Positions 46,518-56,458 of a stretch of 64,000 nt of DNA are shown here, piece after piece. A program made the translations under genes and the position numbers. Location: assembly GCF_019059575.1 (NCBI RefSeq), contig NW_024881593.1, forward strand, positions 1 through 64,000, written 5' to 3'. The notes beneath the pieces were generated by a model. It was given only the letters and a program-made list of their open reading frames with translations, searched no databases and was not told the DNA's origin. The DNA is from Amphibalanus amphitrite. Lineage: Eukaryota; Arthropoda; Thecostraca; Balanomorpha; Balanidae. How positions within the stretch are numbered: the first letter of the stretch is position 1; the number at the start of each line of letters is the position of its first letter.

Positions 46518-46679
46518 CCTGACTGCAGCGGGCTGCACTGGCCGCTGCGGCGGCGCCCGTCCGGACCGGTCACGGCCGCACCTGTCATGGGCCGTGCCAA
46601 GAGAGGGGGCAGGGCCCGCCAGCCGGCCGGGCCGCTGCCAATCACCGCCCCCCACTCACCGGTTTCCGCCCCCGGACCT

Positions 46680-46857
46680 GGGGCCGTATTCACGTCGATC
46701 ATTTTCGTAAGAATTTTCCTAAGTTTGACCTACTTCTTAAGTAAATTTTTTTATTCACGTGAACTCCGTCGATAAAAACTTAAGAAGTGTCGACGTGAAT
46801 ACCAAATTATACTTACGAAAGAAAATCGACTTACGAATTCGACGTGAATACGGCCCC
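46680..46857. repeat. MITE with GGGGCCGTATTCACGTCGA ends
   Basis: A 178-bp element: the left end GGGGCCGTATTCACGTCGA is an exact inverse of TCGACGTGAATACGGCCCC at the right. The interior repeats ACTTAAGAA/TTCTTAAGT and TTACGAA words. It sits about 160 bp upstream of Ly6 gene 1. Confidence 0.85.
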
Positions 46858-48616
46858 TGGACCTGGACCTGGCGATGGCCGTGGTTAGTTGATAATATCG
46901 GTTCTCAGAAGGTGCCCTTTATTCCCCACGCATCCTTTATGTGAGGCCCCACACCGAGCCGGTTTCTTGCAGATAGGTACTGATATGATGATGATACTGA
47001 TGCAGATCAGATACTGATGCGGATACTCTGAAAATGAAAATCTTTTTTCGCCTAAGACGATCCGATAGCTTATGGATCAACCGTGCTTTCGGGACGGAGT
47101 TGCTAGTTTTGTGCTTCCGTTAGTATCACTAAAATAATATGTGACCTACGTCGGCTTGGCCGTGGATTGGCCATAGCGGTCTACACCTGGTACCGTGAAT
47201 GTTTTAGTTCTGACGGATTGTTTTAGTTCTGACGGAATGTTTTAGTTCTGACTCAAAGCCCTATGGATATCTATTATTGGAATTACCTATAAAGTTCTTA
47301 TACATATTTTCTTTACAGCGATTTCTGTGCTCTTGAGTAAATGATCGATTTCGTAGACAAATGAGGTGAAACGTTTTCATCCAATTAGTGGCGTTTTGTT
47401 CCGTTCCGGTGCCCATAAGTAACATGGACTGGTCCTGACTCAGAGCTATTTTTAGTCACTTACTTGATAACGGAATAGCTATGGTGTAACCAAGTCATTG
47501 GTTTAGTTTTGCATTGCTCAGCACCATCTAGCTCCTCTCCTCACTCATCGACTTCCAGTGGTCTAATTACCAAACTACTTTAAAACTTTATTGCACCGTA
47601 AAACATTGAAGCTTCCGCTAATGTTCGGAAGTAAACGCACATGCGACACAATACAGAACAAGCATAAAGGAAAATCATGCACAAAGAGTTAATATTTGAC
47701 TGAGAGCCGAACACACAACACAGTCACCTCTATTAATGACTACCTCATCAGCCGCCGCATGGATTTGTTGCCCATTTTATGACACAAACCCAACTTATCT
47801 GAGGCCAGGGTCACCAAGTCGAATGCAGCGTCACATAACCACAAATTAATGAAAGATTTAGATGCATGTATTGGCTACAAGACCTGGCTGTTGAAAACGG
47901 CTTGTGAACCTGCTGCAATCAGCTTGTTTCTGTGTCAATACAACGATTTACTCGATACCTTTCACAATACGCTTTACTGGGGCAATGGCAGCTATTCTGG
48001 TCGTAAGCATAAGTCATTTCAAACAGCTATAAGACATCTTCGTAGTCTGAAACATCTGATATTATGTTGCCCCGTATATGCGCCGTAGAGTTCAAACAAT
48101 ATCATACAACTTTTTCAAAGATAGGTATGTACTAATGTTCTAACAATTGTTTTCCAATTAAGCACAGGTACTTGATGACAACTCGTGTATACGTCTCCAC
48201 GAACACACGTTTTCACTGGTAAGTGGTAGGTATCAACTTTAACCGAGTCCTCATGTCGGTTTTTTATGATATTGGGCTTTGAGAGGCCTCTCAGTCTATC
48301 CACCCGGAAACTAGCTCTGTTTAGATCCTAGTAAAACGGCATGCTTCTGCAACGTACGCAGAAGATGCCCGACTAGACGGTTCTTATGGAAACAGTCATC
48401 CCTGACGATACGGGAGAAGTGGTGTGGTGCGATTGTGGCACAGCCCATCAAACGAGAACAGCCATAAGAACGTCTTCCTGTTGCTGCCCATAAGCTGGCG
48501 ATGTAGCGACGTGAAAATCACCTAGAAAATGCTACAAGTGCCGATAAACTGCGTTCGTCGCCAGCATGAACAGCGTACGGCAGCTTCGCTCCTCGCACGA
48601 TGAACGCGTCGATCGT
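46858..48616. other. Intergenic, no gene seen
   Basis: Apart from the short 18-bp tandem repeat, no features were recognised. The open frame at 47849-48088 has no recognisable motif. Confidence 0.4.
47199..47253 (+). repeat. Three tandem ~18-bp units
   Basis: The unit GTTTTAGTTCTGACGGA-T/A occurs three times in direct succession. Confidence 0.8.
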
Positions 48617-48997
48617 CTAGCGTCCTCCTGCGAGCGCTGCGATGACGGCCGCGAGCAGCAGCACGGCCGACGGCCAGCCGCGCTCCGAGCCGTTGCACAG
48701 GTCGACGGCGCAGTAGCAGTTGGGGTCGCCCTCCTTGCAGCCCATCTCAGCCTCCTGGACGCAGCCGCGCGCCACGTTTGTCGAGTCCTCCGGGTCGGTG
48801 ATCTTCACGCAGCCGAAGAAGCCCTCGGGGCAGGTCTGCTTGTACTCCGAGCTGCCGTTGAACTTTGCGCACGGCAAGTCGAGGTTTTTGATCGAGACAC
48901 CGCCCTTGATGGCCGAAGAGCTCTTGCATGAGAAGCATGAGAAGGCGTGCGCAGAGACGGCCAGACTAGCCGTGAGGAGGACGATGGCCAGCCTCAT
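48617..48997 (-). CDS. Ly6/uPAR-type GPI-anchored protein 2
   Basis: A 126-residue single-exon protein from the Met at 48997. The signal peptide is MRLAIVLLTASLAVSAHA, and the mature part starts FSCFSC. Ten cysteines have LU spacing, including VKITDPEDSTNVARGC and NCYCAVDLCNG. The tail NGSERGWPSAVLLLAAVIAA is a GPI attachment signal and ends LAGGR-stop (TAG). NGS is the likely anchor-site region. The TAG and the following ACGATCG are shared with the homologous position of gene 3. A GC-rich promoter-like region lies upstream (49000-49340). The longer in-frame start at 49285 is disfavoured because it would bury the signal peptide. Confidence 0.85.
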   Translation of the reverse strand: MRLAIVLLTASLAVSAHAFSCFSCKSSSAIKGGVSIKNLDLPCAKFNGSSEYKQTCPEGFFGCVKITDPEDSTNVARGCVQEAEMGCKEGDPNCYCAVDLCNGSERGWPSAVLLLAAVIAALAGGR

Positions 48998-49784
48998 GAC
49001 TACAGGTGATCTCGAACAAACTGGGTAGTTCGGCGGTGAGGTGTAGCCGACGGTACCCGACTGGCGGTCAGAGGAGGGCCGCGGAGGTCCGTCAGGCCGC
49101 AGGTGACACGGCCGAGTGACGCCGCCGTCGAGTGACGGCCGGTCGGTGCCGGAGGCCGCAGGTGCCGCCGCTGACGTCACTGCGCAGCGGTCGACATCGG
49201 AACGGCGAATATCAGCGTGAGCTGCTAATGACGTCAGTGGTGGACGCCAAATGCACAGGAACCGACTGAGAGGCGAGCTTCGCATCGTTACGGGCGCCGA
49301 ACAAACACCAAAGCGCCGCCTCTAGAAGCCGCCTCTAGAAGCCATTTTGAAGTATAAAGGAACTGGCGGATTTGCATCGAGCGGCATCGATCGCTACTGC
49401 TAGGCATTGCCATAGCTATGTATCTGTACCTAATAAGGCCATCGAAGCATCACTAGTGGACCCAGGGGAGGGGTCACTTGAGGCAAATACTCCCATAGGC
49501 GGCGGAACGGGGAGGGCACCGGCCGGGCACCGTGCCCCCTTTGATTTTGGCATTTTAACATTAGCCCTATGGACGTTGCATGGAAAGAATGGGACTAAAA
49601 GTCGGCAGTGCCCCCTTAATTGAAGGTGTTTCGCCGCTGCTAAATGCTCCCCCCCCCCCCCCATTCACCCCCGTAGCGCCCGACATCGAGGAATATTGTC
49701 GTTTTCTAGAAAAGACAGGAAACCAAACAACTCTAATTTAGAAAAACTGGCTTAAAGTTGCACAACGGTGAGAAGTACGTTATC
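48998..49784. other. Upstream region of Ly6 gene 2 and intergenic
   Basis: GC-rich to about 49340, with a duplicated CGCCTCTAGAAGC word at about 49317-49342. It then becomes less GC-rich, with a C-run at 49649-49663. No second gene was recognised. Confidence 0.4.
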
Positions 49785-49801
49785 GAAATCCGAGGAGCTT
49801 T

Positions 49802-49941
49802 GATATTACTGTTCAAAAAATATGTAACCTTTCTCCTTTCTGTATATTTCAATCCCTGATGACGAAGACGAGAGGTCTTTGAAACCGGTTGGATTTATTA
49901 AAATATGCTGCTCTGTGCCTCAATATACGTCTTTTTGTTTG
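49802..49941 (+). mobile_element. 140-bp insertion with hammerhead-like motif
   Basis: Bounded by a perfect 17-bp direct repeat GAAATCCGAGGAGCTTT (49785-49801 and 49942-49958), which looks like a target duplication. It contains CTGATGA (49856-49862), a short stem AAGAC/GTCTT and GAAAC (49881-49885). This resembles the conserved core of hammerhead ribozymes found in Penelope-like elements and retrozymes. The spacing next to the stem is imperfect, so activity is doubtful. Confidence 0.5.
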
Positions 49942-49958
49942 GAAATCCGAGGAGCTTT

Positions 49959-50907
49959 TAGAATTCCGGCAACTTGTGTGGGGGTATGCCCCCTTCCCCC
50001 ATTCCCCCCCCCCCCCCCCCGCAGCGTTCGAGACCGCCTTTCTAGATCCACCTATGCTGAGCAATGAGCATAGCCCTTACAGCGTTTGTATCTTTTTGTT
50101 TTACACAACAAATTACAAATAGAAACTCGTATGTATTTTGGAGGTGTTTATTATAACACAAAATATTGTTGAAGATACAAAACGACGCAGCAGTGACAAT
50201 AAATATACATAGCTGCAATGAATGAGATAGATTTAGGTGTGTTTTGTGAAATGTTCGTCTTTTTTAGAACTGGAACATAAAACACTTGCGAAACTTTCGA
50301 AAAACACTTGACGAAATTTGTAACAAATACCTATTAGAACATTAGCAATGTGTCATACATAGACATCATTCTGATGTGTACAATGCATGATGAGCTCTTG
50401 GAATGCATATTTAATCCAGCTGGGTACCATAAGGGAACAAACAGTGCAAAGCGAAATATCACACCACCGAGACATCACGGGCCTTCCAGCAAGTAGTTGC
50501 CGCGCAATATTTACACCATCCGCTGTCAGCTACAGCTTTAAAGCGCGGCATCTTCACCTACGGCTTCGGAGGCCGATGGGACGGAGATATGTCTACGCTA
50601 CGATCGACCTACTCCGATCAGTCCTCCGTCAGTCGTCTCCGCCTCACACGAGCCGCAAACGGATGGCCAAGCTGCATATAAAAGCGTGACTAACATTGCG
50701 GCGTCCAGCGCTCAGTAGGCGCTCAGCTCAGCGCCTTCTCCGGCGCTCCTTTTTCCCCGCCGGGCTGGGTCCCGCCGCGTGCTCGCGAGACTGCCTCTGG
50801 CGCGGCGAGCTGTCTGTGCCGACTGTTTGACAGTCCGGGCGGTGACGGTAGCAGACGGGGTGCTGTCAGACAGCGGATGACGGGCCGGTGCCGTCGAGTC
50901 CAGACGT
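49959..50907. other. Intergenic between Ly6 genes 2 and 3
   Basis: A C-run lies at 50006-50021. A plus-strand TATAAAAG at 50677-50684 looks like a TATA box, but no plus-strand gene follows. No gene was recognised. Confidence 0.4.
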
Positions 50908-51375
50908 TCAGCTCCGACGCTCTGATGACTTGCCCGCGCGGATGGCATTCAGAGGCAACTCGATCGTCTGGCGTCCTCCGACGAGCGCTGCGATGACGGC
51001 CGAGAGCAGCAGCACGGCCGACGGCCAGCCGCGCTCCGAGCCGTTACACAGGTCCGACGAGCAGTAGCACACGTTGTTTTTATCGTTTTCATGACAGCCG
51101 TCGTCCTGGACTTTGGGGCTGCAGCGACGCGCCTGAAGTTTACTGTCTTTCGAATCAACACGAATGCACGCCTTGTCCAGCGAGCTGCACTCCTTCTCAA
51201 ACTTTTTGTCGGGGCTGCTCGGGTCGAAGTCGTCGCACAACGGCATGCCGGTCAGCTTGCTCAGCCCCGACCCGAGGTCGATCCCAGGTACCTCTGCCTT
51301 CCCGCAGGTGTAGCATTTGAGCGCCTCGCCGGTGGCAGCCAGTCCCAAGATGGCGGCAAACACAACGGCGTTCAT
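50908..51375 (-). CDS. Ly6/uPAR-type protein 3 with extended C-terminus
   Basis: A 155-residue single-exon protein. Signal peptide MNAVVFAAILGLAATGEA; mature start LKCYTCGKAEV; ten LU cysteines to VCYCSSDLCNG. The usual GPI tail NGSERGWPSAVLLLSAVIAA is present. At the position where gene 2 stops (GGACGCTAG) this gene reads GGACGCCAG (CTG on the plus strand, 50968-50970). Translation therefore runs on for about 20 further residues, QTIELPLNAIRAGKSSERRS. GPI signals normally end with the hydrophobic stretch, so the hydrophilic extension may change anchoring, or the gene may be a transmembrane variant or decaying. A GC-rich upstream region (51376-51650) is probably its promoter. Confidence 0.82.
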   Translation of the reverse strand: MNAVVFAAILGLAATGEALKCYTCGKAEVPGIDLGSGLSKLTGMPLCDDFDPSSPDKKFEKECSSLDKACIRVDSKDSKLQARRCSPKVQDDGCHENDKNNVCYCSSDLCNGSERGWPSAVLLLSAVIAALVGGRQTIELPLNAIRAGKSSERRS

Positions 51376-51951
51376 GTTGGTTCAGTGTGGGGGCGACGGA
51401 GGATCTCAGTGGCGGCGGTGGTCCGACGCTGGACGGCGCGGTCGGCAGAGACGGATCGGGCGGTCTGGGCGGAGAACGAGCCACTACTGGAGGCGCCCCG
51501 GAGCACGCCGCGGCTCATCCGCGCGCCGGCGCACCGTGCGCGACCACGCCCGGCGGCCCGGGACGTCGAGAGTGGGGCCGACGGAGGGCAGCGGCGCCGA
51601 CCAGCGACCGCCGCTCTCCCAGGCACTCAGAGCCCTTCCCTCGCTGACTTGGGTGTTGTGGATCGATTCATTTCCTCTTCCCGAGCATGAGTCAGATCAT
51701 AGCGGTTCTCAGTCGACCTAAAATTGCACTGGCCTCACACTAGGATCACTAAGATGGTGTTTAAGTCTAACCAAAGCAATCGTTATCATACAAAAGCATT
51801 ATCATGACCTAAGTAGTCTTTAAATGATTATTTGATGTGGATTAAATGATTGTATTTCATCCGTGTCAAAAATAACTAGTTACGCAAGACAATGACGTGC
51901 CTTTTCCTTCCTCCGTTTCCTTTTCACAAAATCGCAAAATTGGTAACGATC
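51376..51951. other. Upstream region of Ly6 gene 3 and intergenic
   Basis: GC-rich to about 51650 with open frames on all strands and no recognisable domain, then AT-rich intergenic sequence. Confidence 0.4.
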
Positions 51952-51955
51952 TTAT

Positions 51956-53651
51956 CCCTCGCCCTGGCAGTGGGGTCGATGCGACCCCCCCCCCCCCCCC
52001 CCACCAAGGTTTTTCGAAGATGGCGTAAAAACGGCGGCGCGCAGCGCCGCCAAATTTGGCACAGCCTACGGGGCAACCATTTTACATATGACCTAAAACT
52101 TCAGGTCCGGGTGACCTTGGGTCAGATCACCAGGTCAGAAAAACCGGTGCAAGGTCATGGTCAAATTTCAATTTTCTTTTTGCACCTGTCCAACTCACAG
52201 TTTTGGACTGATTTCCTTCAAACTTTCAAGATGTGCTAAGTTCACCGAGTTGTATAAGATATAGTTCGGGTTTTTTGATGTCACTGACCTGAGGTCAGTC
52301 AGAGGTCATTACGTCGTAATGTTAAGCCTATGGGAAATTACTAAATTCGGAAAATACTGGAGACATTCATTAAATCACTTTTGTGCTTTGAAACCACAGT
52401 ACTTAACAGCAGGTCACTTGGTGCTTCTTTGTTTGGTGTACTTATCCATGGGTCAGGTCAAATGAGGTCAACTGATGTCAACTGACGTTTTTATCAATAA
52501 CTTGGCACATAATGATGCTAGAGCTTAAAAAGTGGTGTCATTGTGTTCCTGGTGATCAGCCGAATCGAATGATATGCGATATGATGCAATTTGGTTAACT
52601 TGAACTGAATTAATTACGGAGCGAGCGAAGCGAGCGGAATTTCTGAGTATGAGCGGCCGGCCGGCCGGCCGGCCGTGCGGACGCTTTTGCGAGGCTTATA
52701 TCTCAGCAACCACTTGACCGATTTACACGCGGTAATTTTTGTAGGGTAGCTTCATTCCTTCTTCCAAGTATTGGACTATTCCCGATGCATGTGGGTGACC
52801 CCTTATGCACGTGCCACGTGCAAAACGAAGAGGTGTCAGTTTTGTAATTGTTGCAATATCTCGGTAACTACTTGGCCGATTGCGCTGAAAGTTGGCATGT
52901 AGGTAGGCACCCACTAGGCACTGCATACCCATGTGCCAGAGTTGGGGTGCTGCTGCACGTGCGCACGTGCAGGGGTCGTTTCCAGATCTCGAGAACGGCT
53001 GAACCGATGGCGCTCAAATTTGGTACACGGTTAGGGACCAGTTAGTAGGGTGCCGTGCACAAGTCAGTTGGAACCCATTTTGCACGTGCGCACGTGCAGG
53101 GTGCCGCTTCCAGATCTCGAGAACGGCTGGGCCGATTGTGCTCAAATTTGGCACATCGCTAGAGACCGGTTAGTAGGGTGCCGTGCACAAGTCAGTTGGA
53201 GGTACCCCCTCGAAATTTCGCACGTGCAAGGCTCACCCTCTCGCTCGCTCCGTAAGTCGCCCCAAAAGGCGCTATACTGGTTAATTAAAGTTTACTTAAT
53301 AAGAAAAACTTCAAGTACACTTAAGCAAGCTAAAAAGTATATAATTCAACGTGCCTTGACGTGCTGAGTTCACTGGTGCTTTTCTTTTTGCTCTATCTTA
53401 ATCGGATCAAAAGTTTAAGTGAAAAACTTTTGACCTGTTTTTAGCGAAATTTTTACATTTATACCCCCAAAACCCCCCTAAATATTGACGTAGAGCAACC
53501 AAATTTGCGCAGGGGTGAGAACTCTAGGGGGCCCACCTACCTACCAAATTGGGTGTTTCTAGGTGCATAGGAGCCAATCGCGAGGGGGGTCGCATCGACC
53601 CCCCCCCCCCTGCCAGGCCGTGTTATGAAAAATGCCCTGCCAGGGCGAGGG
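51956..53651. mobile_element. G/C-hairpin element 5 with nested E-box element
   Basis: Ends CCCTCGCCCTGGCAG and CTGCCAGGGCGAGGG are perfect inverses. The hairpin spacers TCGATGCGA and TCGCATCGA are exact inverses beside C- and G-runs. The flanks (TTAT left, CTAA right) are not identical, so the target duplication is degraded or the two ends come from different insertions. The body contains AGGTCA/TGACCT words (52080-52480). It is interrupted by the E-box element at 52617-53280. Confidence 0.68.
52617..53280 (+). mobile_element. E-box-rich repeat, copy B
   Basis: Flanked by TTAATTA on both sides (52610-52616, 53281-53287), a likely target duplication. Both ends carry GGAGCGAGCGA-type sequence in inverted orientation. 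It contains CCGGCCGGCCGG repeats near 52655-52672 and tandem blocks with GCACGTGCGCACGTGCAGG. It is homologous in inverse orientation to 33195-33708. Confidence 0.7.
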
Positions 53652-53795
53652 CTAAATCTTTGTGGCACCCCTAAACTCATCATATGTTATCATCATCTCC
53701 GATGGTACCAATGAATTTTACTCTGCGAGTGTCGAGTAGGTAATCGTATGAAACGTGCTCGGCTCGTTATAGTTAAAGTGACCATCGCACCTTAA

Positions 53796-54832
53796 CCCTC
53801 GCCGGACCTATTGGTTTTCTACATACGCGCCGGCCGAGGGGGGGGGCGGGTACGACCCCCCCCCCCCCCCTCGCCGTTTCGCCCCTGGTGGAGCTAGCGC
53901 GTCGCGGAAAAAACGAGCGTGTGCGCCGTTACGAGGCGCAGAGATTGGTACCCGATATTAAGGTCCTAGGTCAACCGGTGACCTCTGAGGTCAGGTCAAG
54001 TGCCCCAAGGTACGGTTCAGTTTTTGGTGAATAACTTCGCAACAAACGGCCGCAGAGCGCCGATTTTGGCAGCATCGTGTTCGTCTCGCTCAGGCGCGTC
54101 GAATGATATACTTTTTGTCCGGGTCAGGTCAACTTGGGGTGTTGACCTCAGGTCAAGGTCAGGTCAGCACCCCCAGGTCACGAAGTTGGTCGAAAGAGGT
54201 CATGTCGCATATAATTCGATTCGGCAGGTCTTCCTGAGTCCATTGGTGGCTTTCCCGACTCGCTAGCTCAATTTGATCAAGAGTTATTGACGAAAAACTA
54301 ATATGACCTTGATGACGTCATAAATGACGTCACGCAAGGTCAACATTGCAAAAGTGACGCATCTAACCTTGCAAGGAGTGCATCAAATCACGATTCTGTG
54401 TGCTTGAGATAGTTGGAGATCGTTCCCGGCGCCAGAATAGCAGTTTTCATTTTTCCCCATTGACTTATCATGGTGAGGTCACGAAAATGACCTGACCTCA
54501 TATGACCTTTAGGAAAAATCCGAGATATACAAGTTGTGGGACTCATAATGGATACTAGATCCTGCAAGTTTCATTTCCCTGTGACATCTCCTCTGGCAGT
54601 GAGGGCGTTGCGAAGTTGCGACATCTGAAGACCGTGCAGAGGTTCACTTATGACGTCATAGGTCAGTGACCTGACCTGACCCAAAAACGCGGTTGGTGTC
54701 AAAAGATGCGGCTTGGATCAAAGGTCAGGTATGCCAAGTTTCAGCTCTCTATCGCCAGCGCGTTCGAAGCTATCGCGAAAAAACCCTATGGGGGGGGGCG
54801 GCACCCGCCCCCCCCCCCTCGGCCGGCGAGGG
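53796..54832. mobile_element. TTAA-flanked G/C-hairpin element 6
   Basis: Flanked by TTAA (53792-53795, 54833-54836), with ends CCCTCGCCGG and CCGGCGAGGG. Subterminal G-run/C-run hairpins have related spacers (CGGGTACGA left, CGGCACCCG right). The 1.0-kb body holds AGGTCA arrays around 53970-54190, paired TGACGTCA sites near 54313-54335 and TGACCTGACC near 54668. No transposase is present. Confidence 0.76.
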
Positions 54833-54922
54833 TTAACATTAGTTTTGAGCTGAGATAGCCAAATTGGGGTTCCTGACTTGCACTTACCGGTTAGGGTACT
54901 CACCACATCGAGAAATGCTTAA

Positions 54923-56454
54923 CCTTCCAGGCGGTAGGGGGGGGGCATTTTTTGCCCCCCCCCCTTTAGTTTTTTTTTTCGATATATCTCGAGAACCGCT
55001 GCGCCGATCGTCACCAAACTTTCAGTTCCCTCCGGGGAGTAGCTAGCGCACATGGTGACCAAATTTTTTTTTTCCAAAGGCTATGATAGGTTGGCCGCTA
55101 ATGACGTCAGAGTGACGTCATTTTTGCCATTTTCGACCAAAAAAAAAGGTTTCGCGGGAAGAGCTGTCAGGCCTACAGCTTTAGAGATACAGAAAAATGT
55201 TCCAGACATAAAAGGTGTGGAATCAAGAGGGCTACAAAACTGCCATTTCGTTTTTTCGAATTTTTTTTATTTTGACCCCAATAATCAAAAAATAGATTTT
55301 TTTGAAAATAATAGCCGAAAAATCCAAAAAGTTTTTTGAATTTCGAAAAAAAACCGGAATATATGGGATAGTCCCTACCGCCTTCTATCTACATACCAAA
55401 TTTGAGATCAATATCTCTTTTTTTTGGGCCAAGTTATAGCGAAAAAACTGTTCAAAATTGATGACGTCAAATTTTCAAACTCAATTTTTAGCAATTCTAG
55501 ACCTCGTAGCGCAAAACAAATACCACCATTAGACTCCCCGTGACGAGCTGCATCGAATCGATACCCATTTTATGCAAAAATATCAATCCTGAAATTTGGC
55601 CGTTTTGACCTGACCTTGACCTGACCTCCACCAGAAAGTGACCTAAACCGTACCTGATGGTCTTATAACCAATACCATTGAGTTGGAAATGAAAAACTGG
55701 CCATAAAACATGCATCGCACAACCTTAGCAAAGTTGGGTTCATGTGGTGACCCTTGGTGACCTTTGGTGACCTGACCTGTGACCTGACCTGGTATGACCA
55801 GTGACCTCTAATAGCAACATATGTACTAGACAACTGACGCCTTATCGCTGATGTTCGACAATTTTTTTTTTTTTTTTGGGTTAGGCCCTTTCGGTCGACA
55901 AGACCATTGCAGAGCCGGAAGGATGATAGGAATTAGGGGGAGACATTGGTCTGGGCAGGCACCCTAGAGAGTCGCCGGGGCTGAGCCCGTCCATAGGACA
56001 GGCCGATCAGCCCCCCAAGCACTCTCTGCACCCGGCTACGGGGTGCAGCTCCCTCGGGAGCAGCGGTGCCGCTCCAAGGGAGCAGCCCGCATGAGATAAA
56101 GTTGCCTGTCCAGCCCGGAAGGGGGTTGTGGCGTGGAGGAGAAGGATTTCAGTATCCTGAGGATAGAAGCACGGATAGGTGTTCGACAAAATGCGTTTTA
56201 CTCGGTGTTATAGCGCTTTCCCTAGAAGCTCCGTGAACGGTGAAACATTTTATATTTGACCTGACCTGTGACGTCATCGGTGACCCCCAGGTCAATGGAA
56301 TTTGGTTTCCTTCGACAAATTTTACAGGGCTATCGAACGCCGTTTGAATTTTCCGGATCCGTCCAGTAGTTTCGGAGATACGAGGGGGGGGGCAAAAAAT
56401 GCCCCCCCCCCCCCACCGCGCGGAAGGTGGCTGGGAGGCCCACCGCCTGCCGGG
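54923..56454. mobile_element. TTAA-flanked G/C-hairpin element 7
   Basis: Flanked by TTAA (54919-54922, 56455-56458), with ends CCTTCCAGGCGGT and ACCGCCTGCCGGG. Hairpin spacers CATTTTTTG and CAAAAAATG are exact inverses. The body is homologous to element 3 along most of its length. It carries about a dozen TGACCT words by eye plus TGACGTCA sites, and is interrupted by a retroposon at 55862-56179. Confidence 0.78.
55862..56179 (-). mobile_element. Retroposon insertion (SINE or LINE 3' end)
   Basis: A 318-bp insertion with a T-run at its left end (55862-55877), that is, a polyA tail on the minus strand. It is flanked by a 10-bp target duplication TGTTCGACAA (55852-55861, 56180-56189). The homologous element 3 has the uninterrupted site near 24004-24020, confirming the insertion. 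The last bases before the tail read GACCGAAAGGGCCTAACCC on the minus strand. No ORF or Pol III box was recognised, so SINE versus truncated LINE is open. Confidence 0.8.
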
Positions 56455-56458
56455 TTAA

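Noticed and set aside
50520..50680. Possible neuropeptide exon (frame with KRGIFTYGFGGRW)
   Set aside because: A dibasic site precedes a peptide-like stretch, but there is no amidation signal, repeat or signal peptide, and the frame ends at the TATAAAAG. I could not place it in a family.
56007..56189. 60-codon minus frame in the retroposon
   Set aside because: It runs across the target duplication and has no similarity to RT or other domains.
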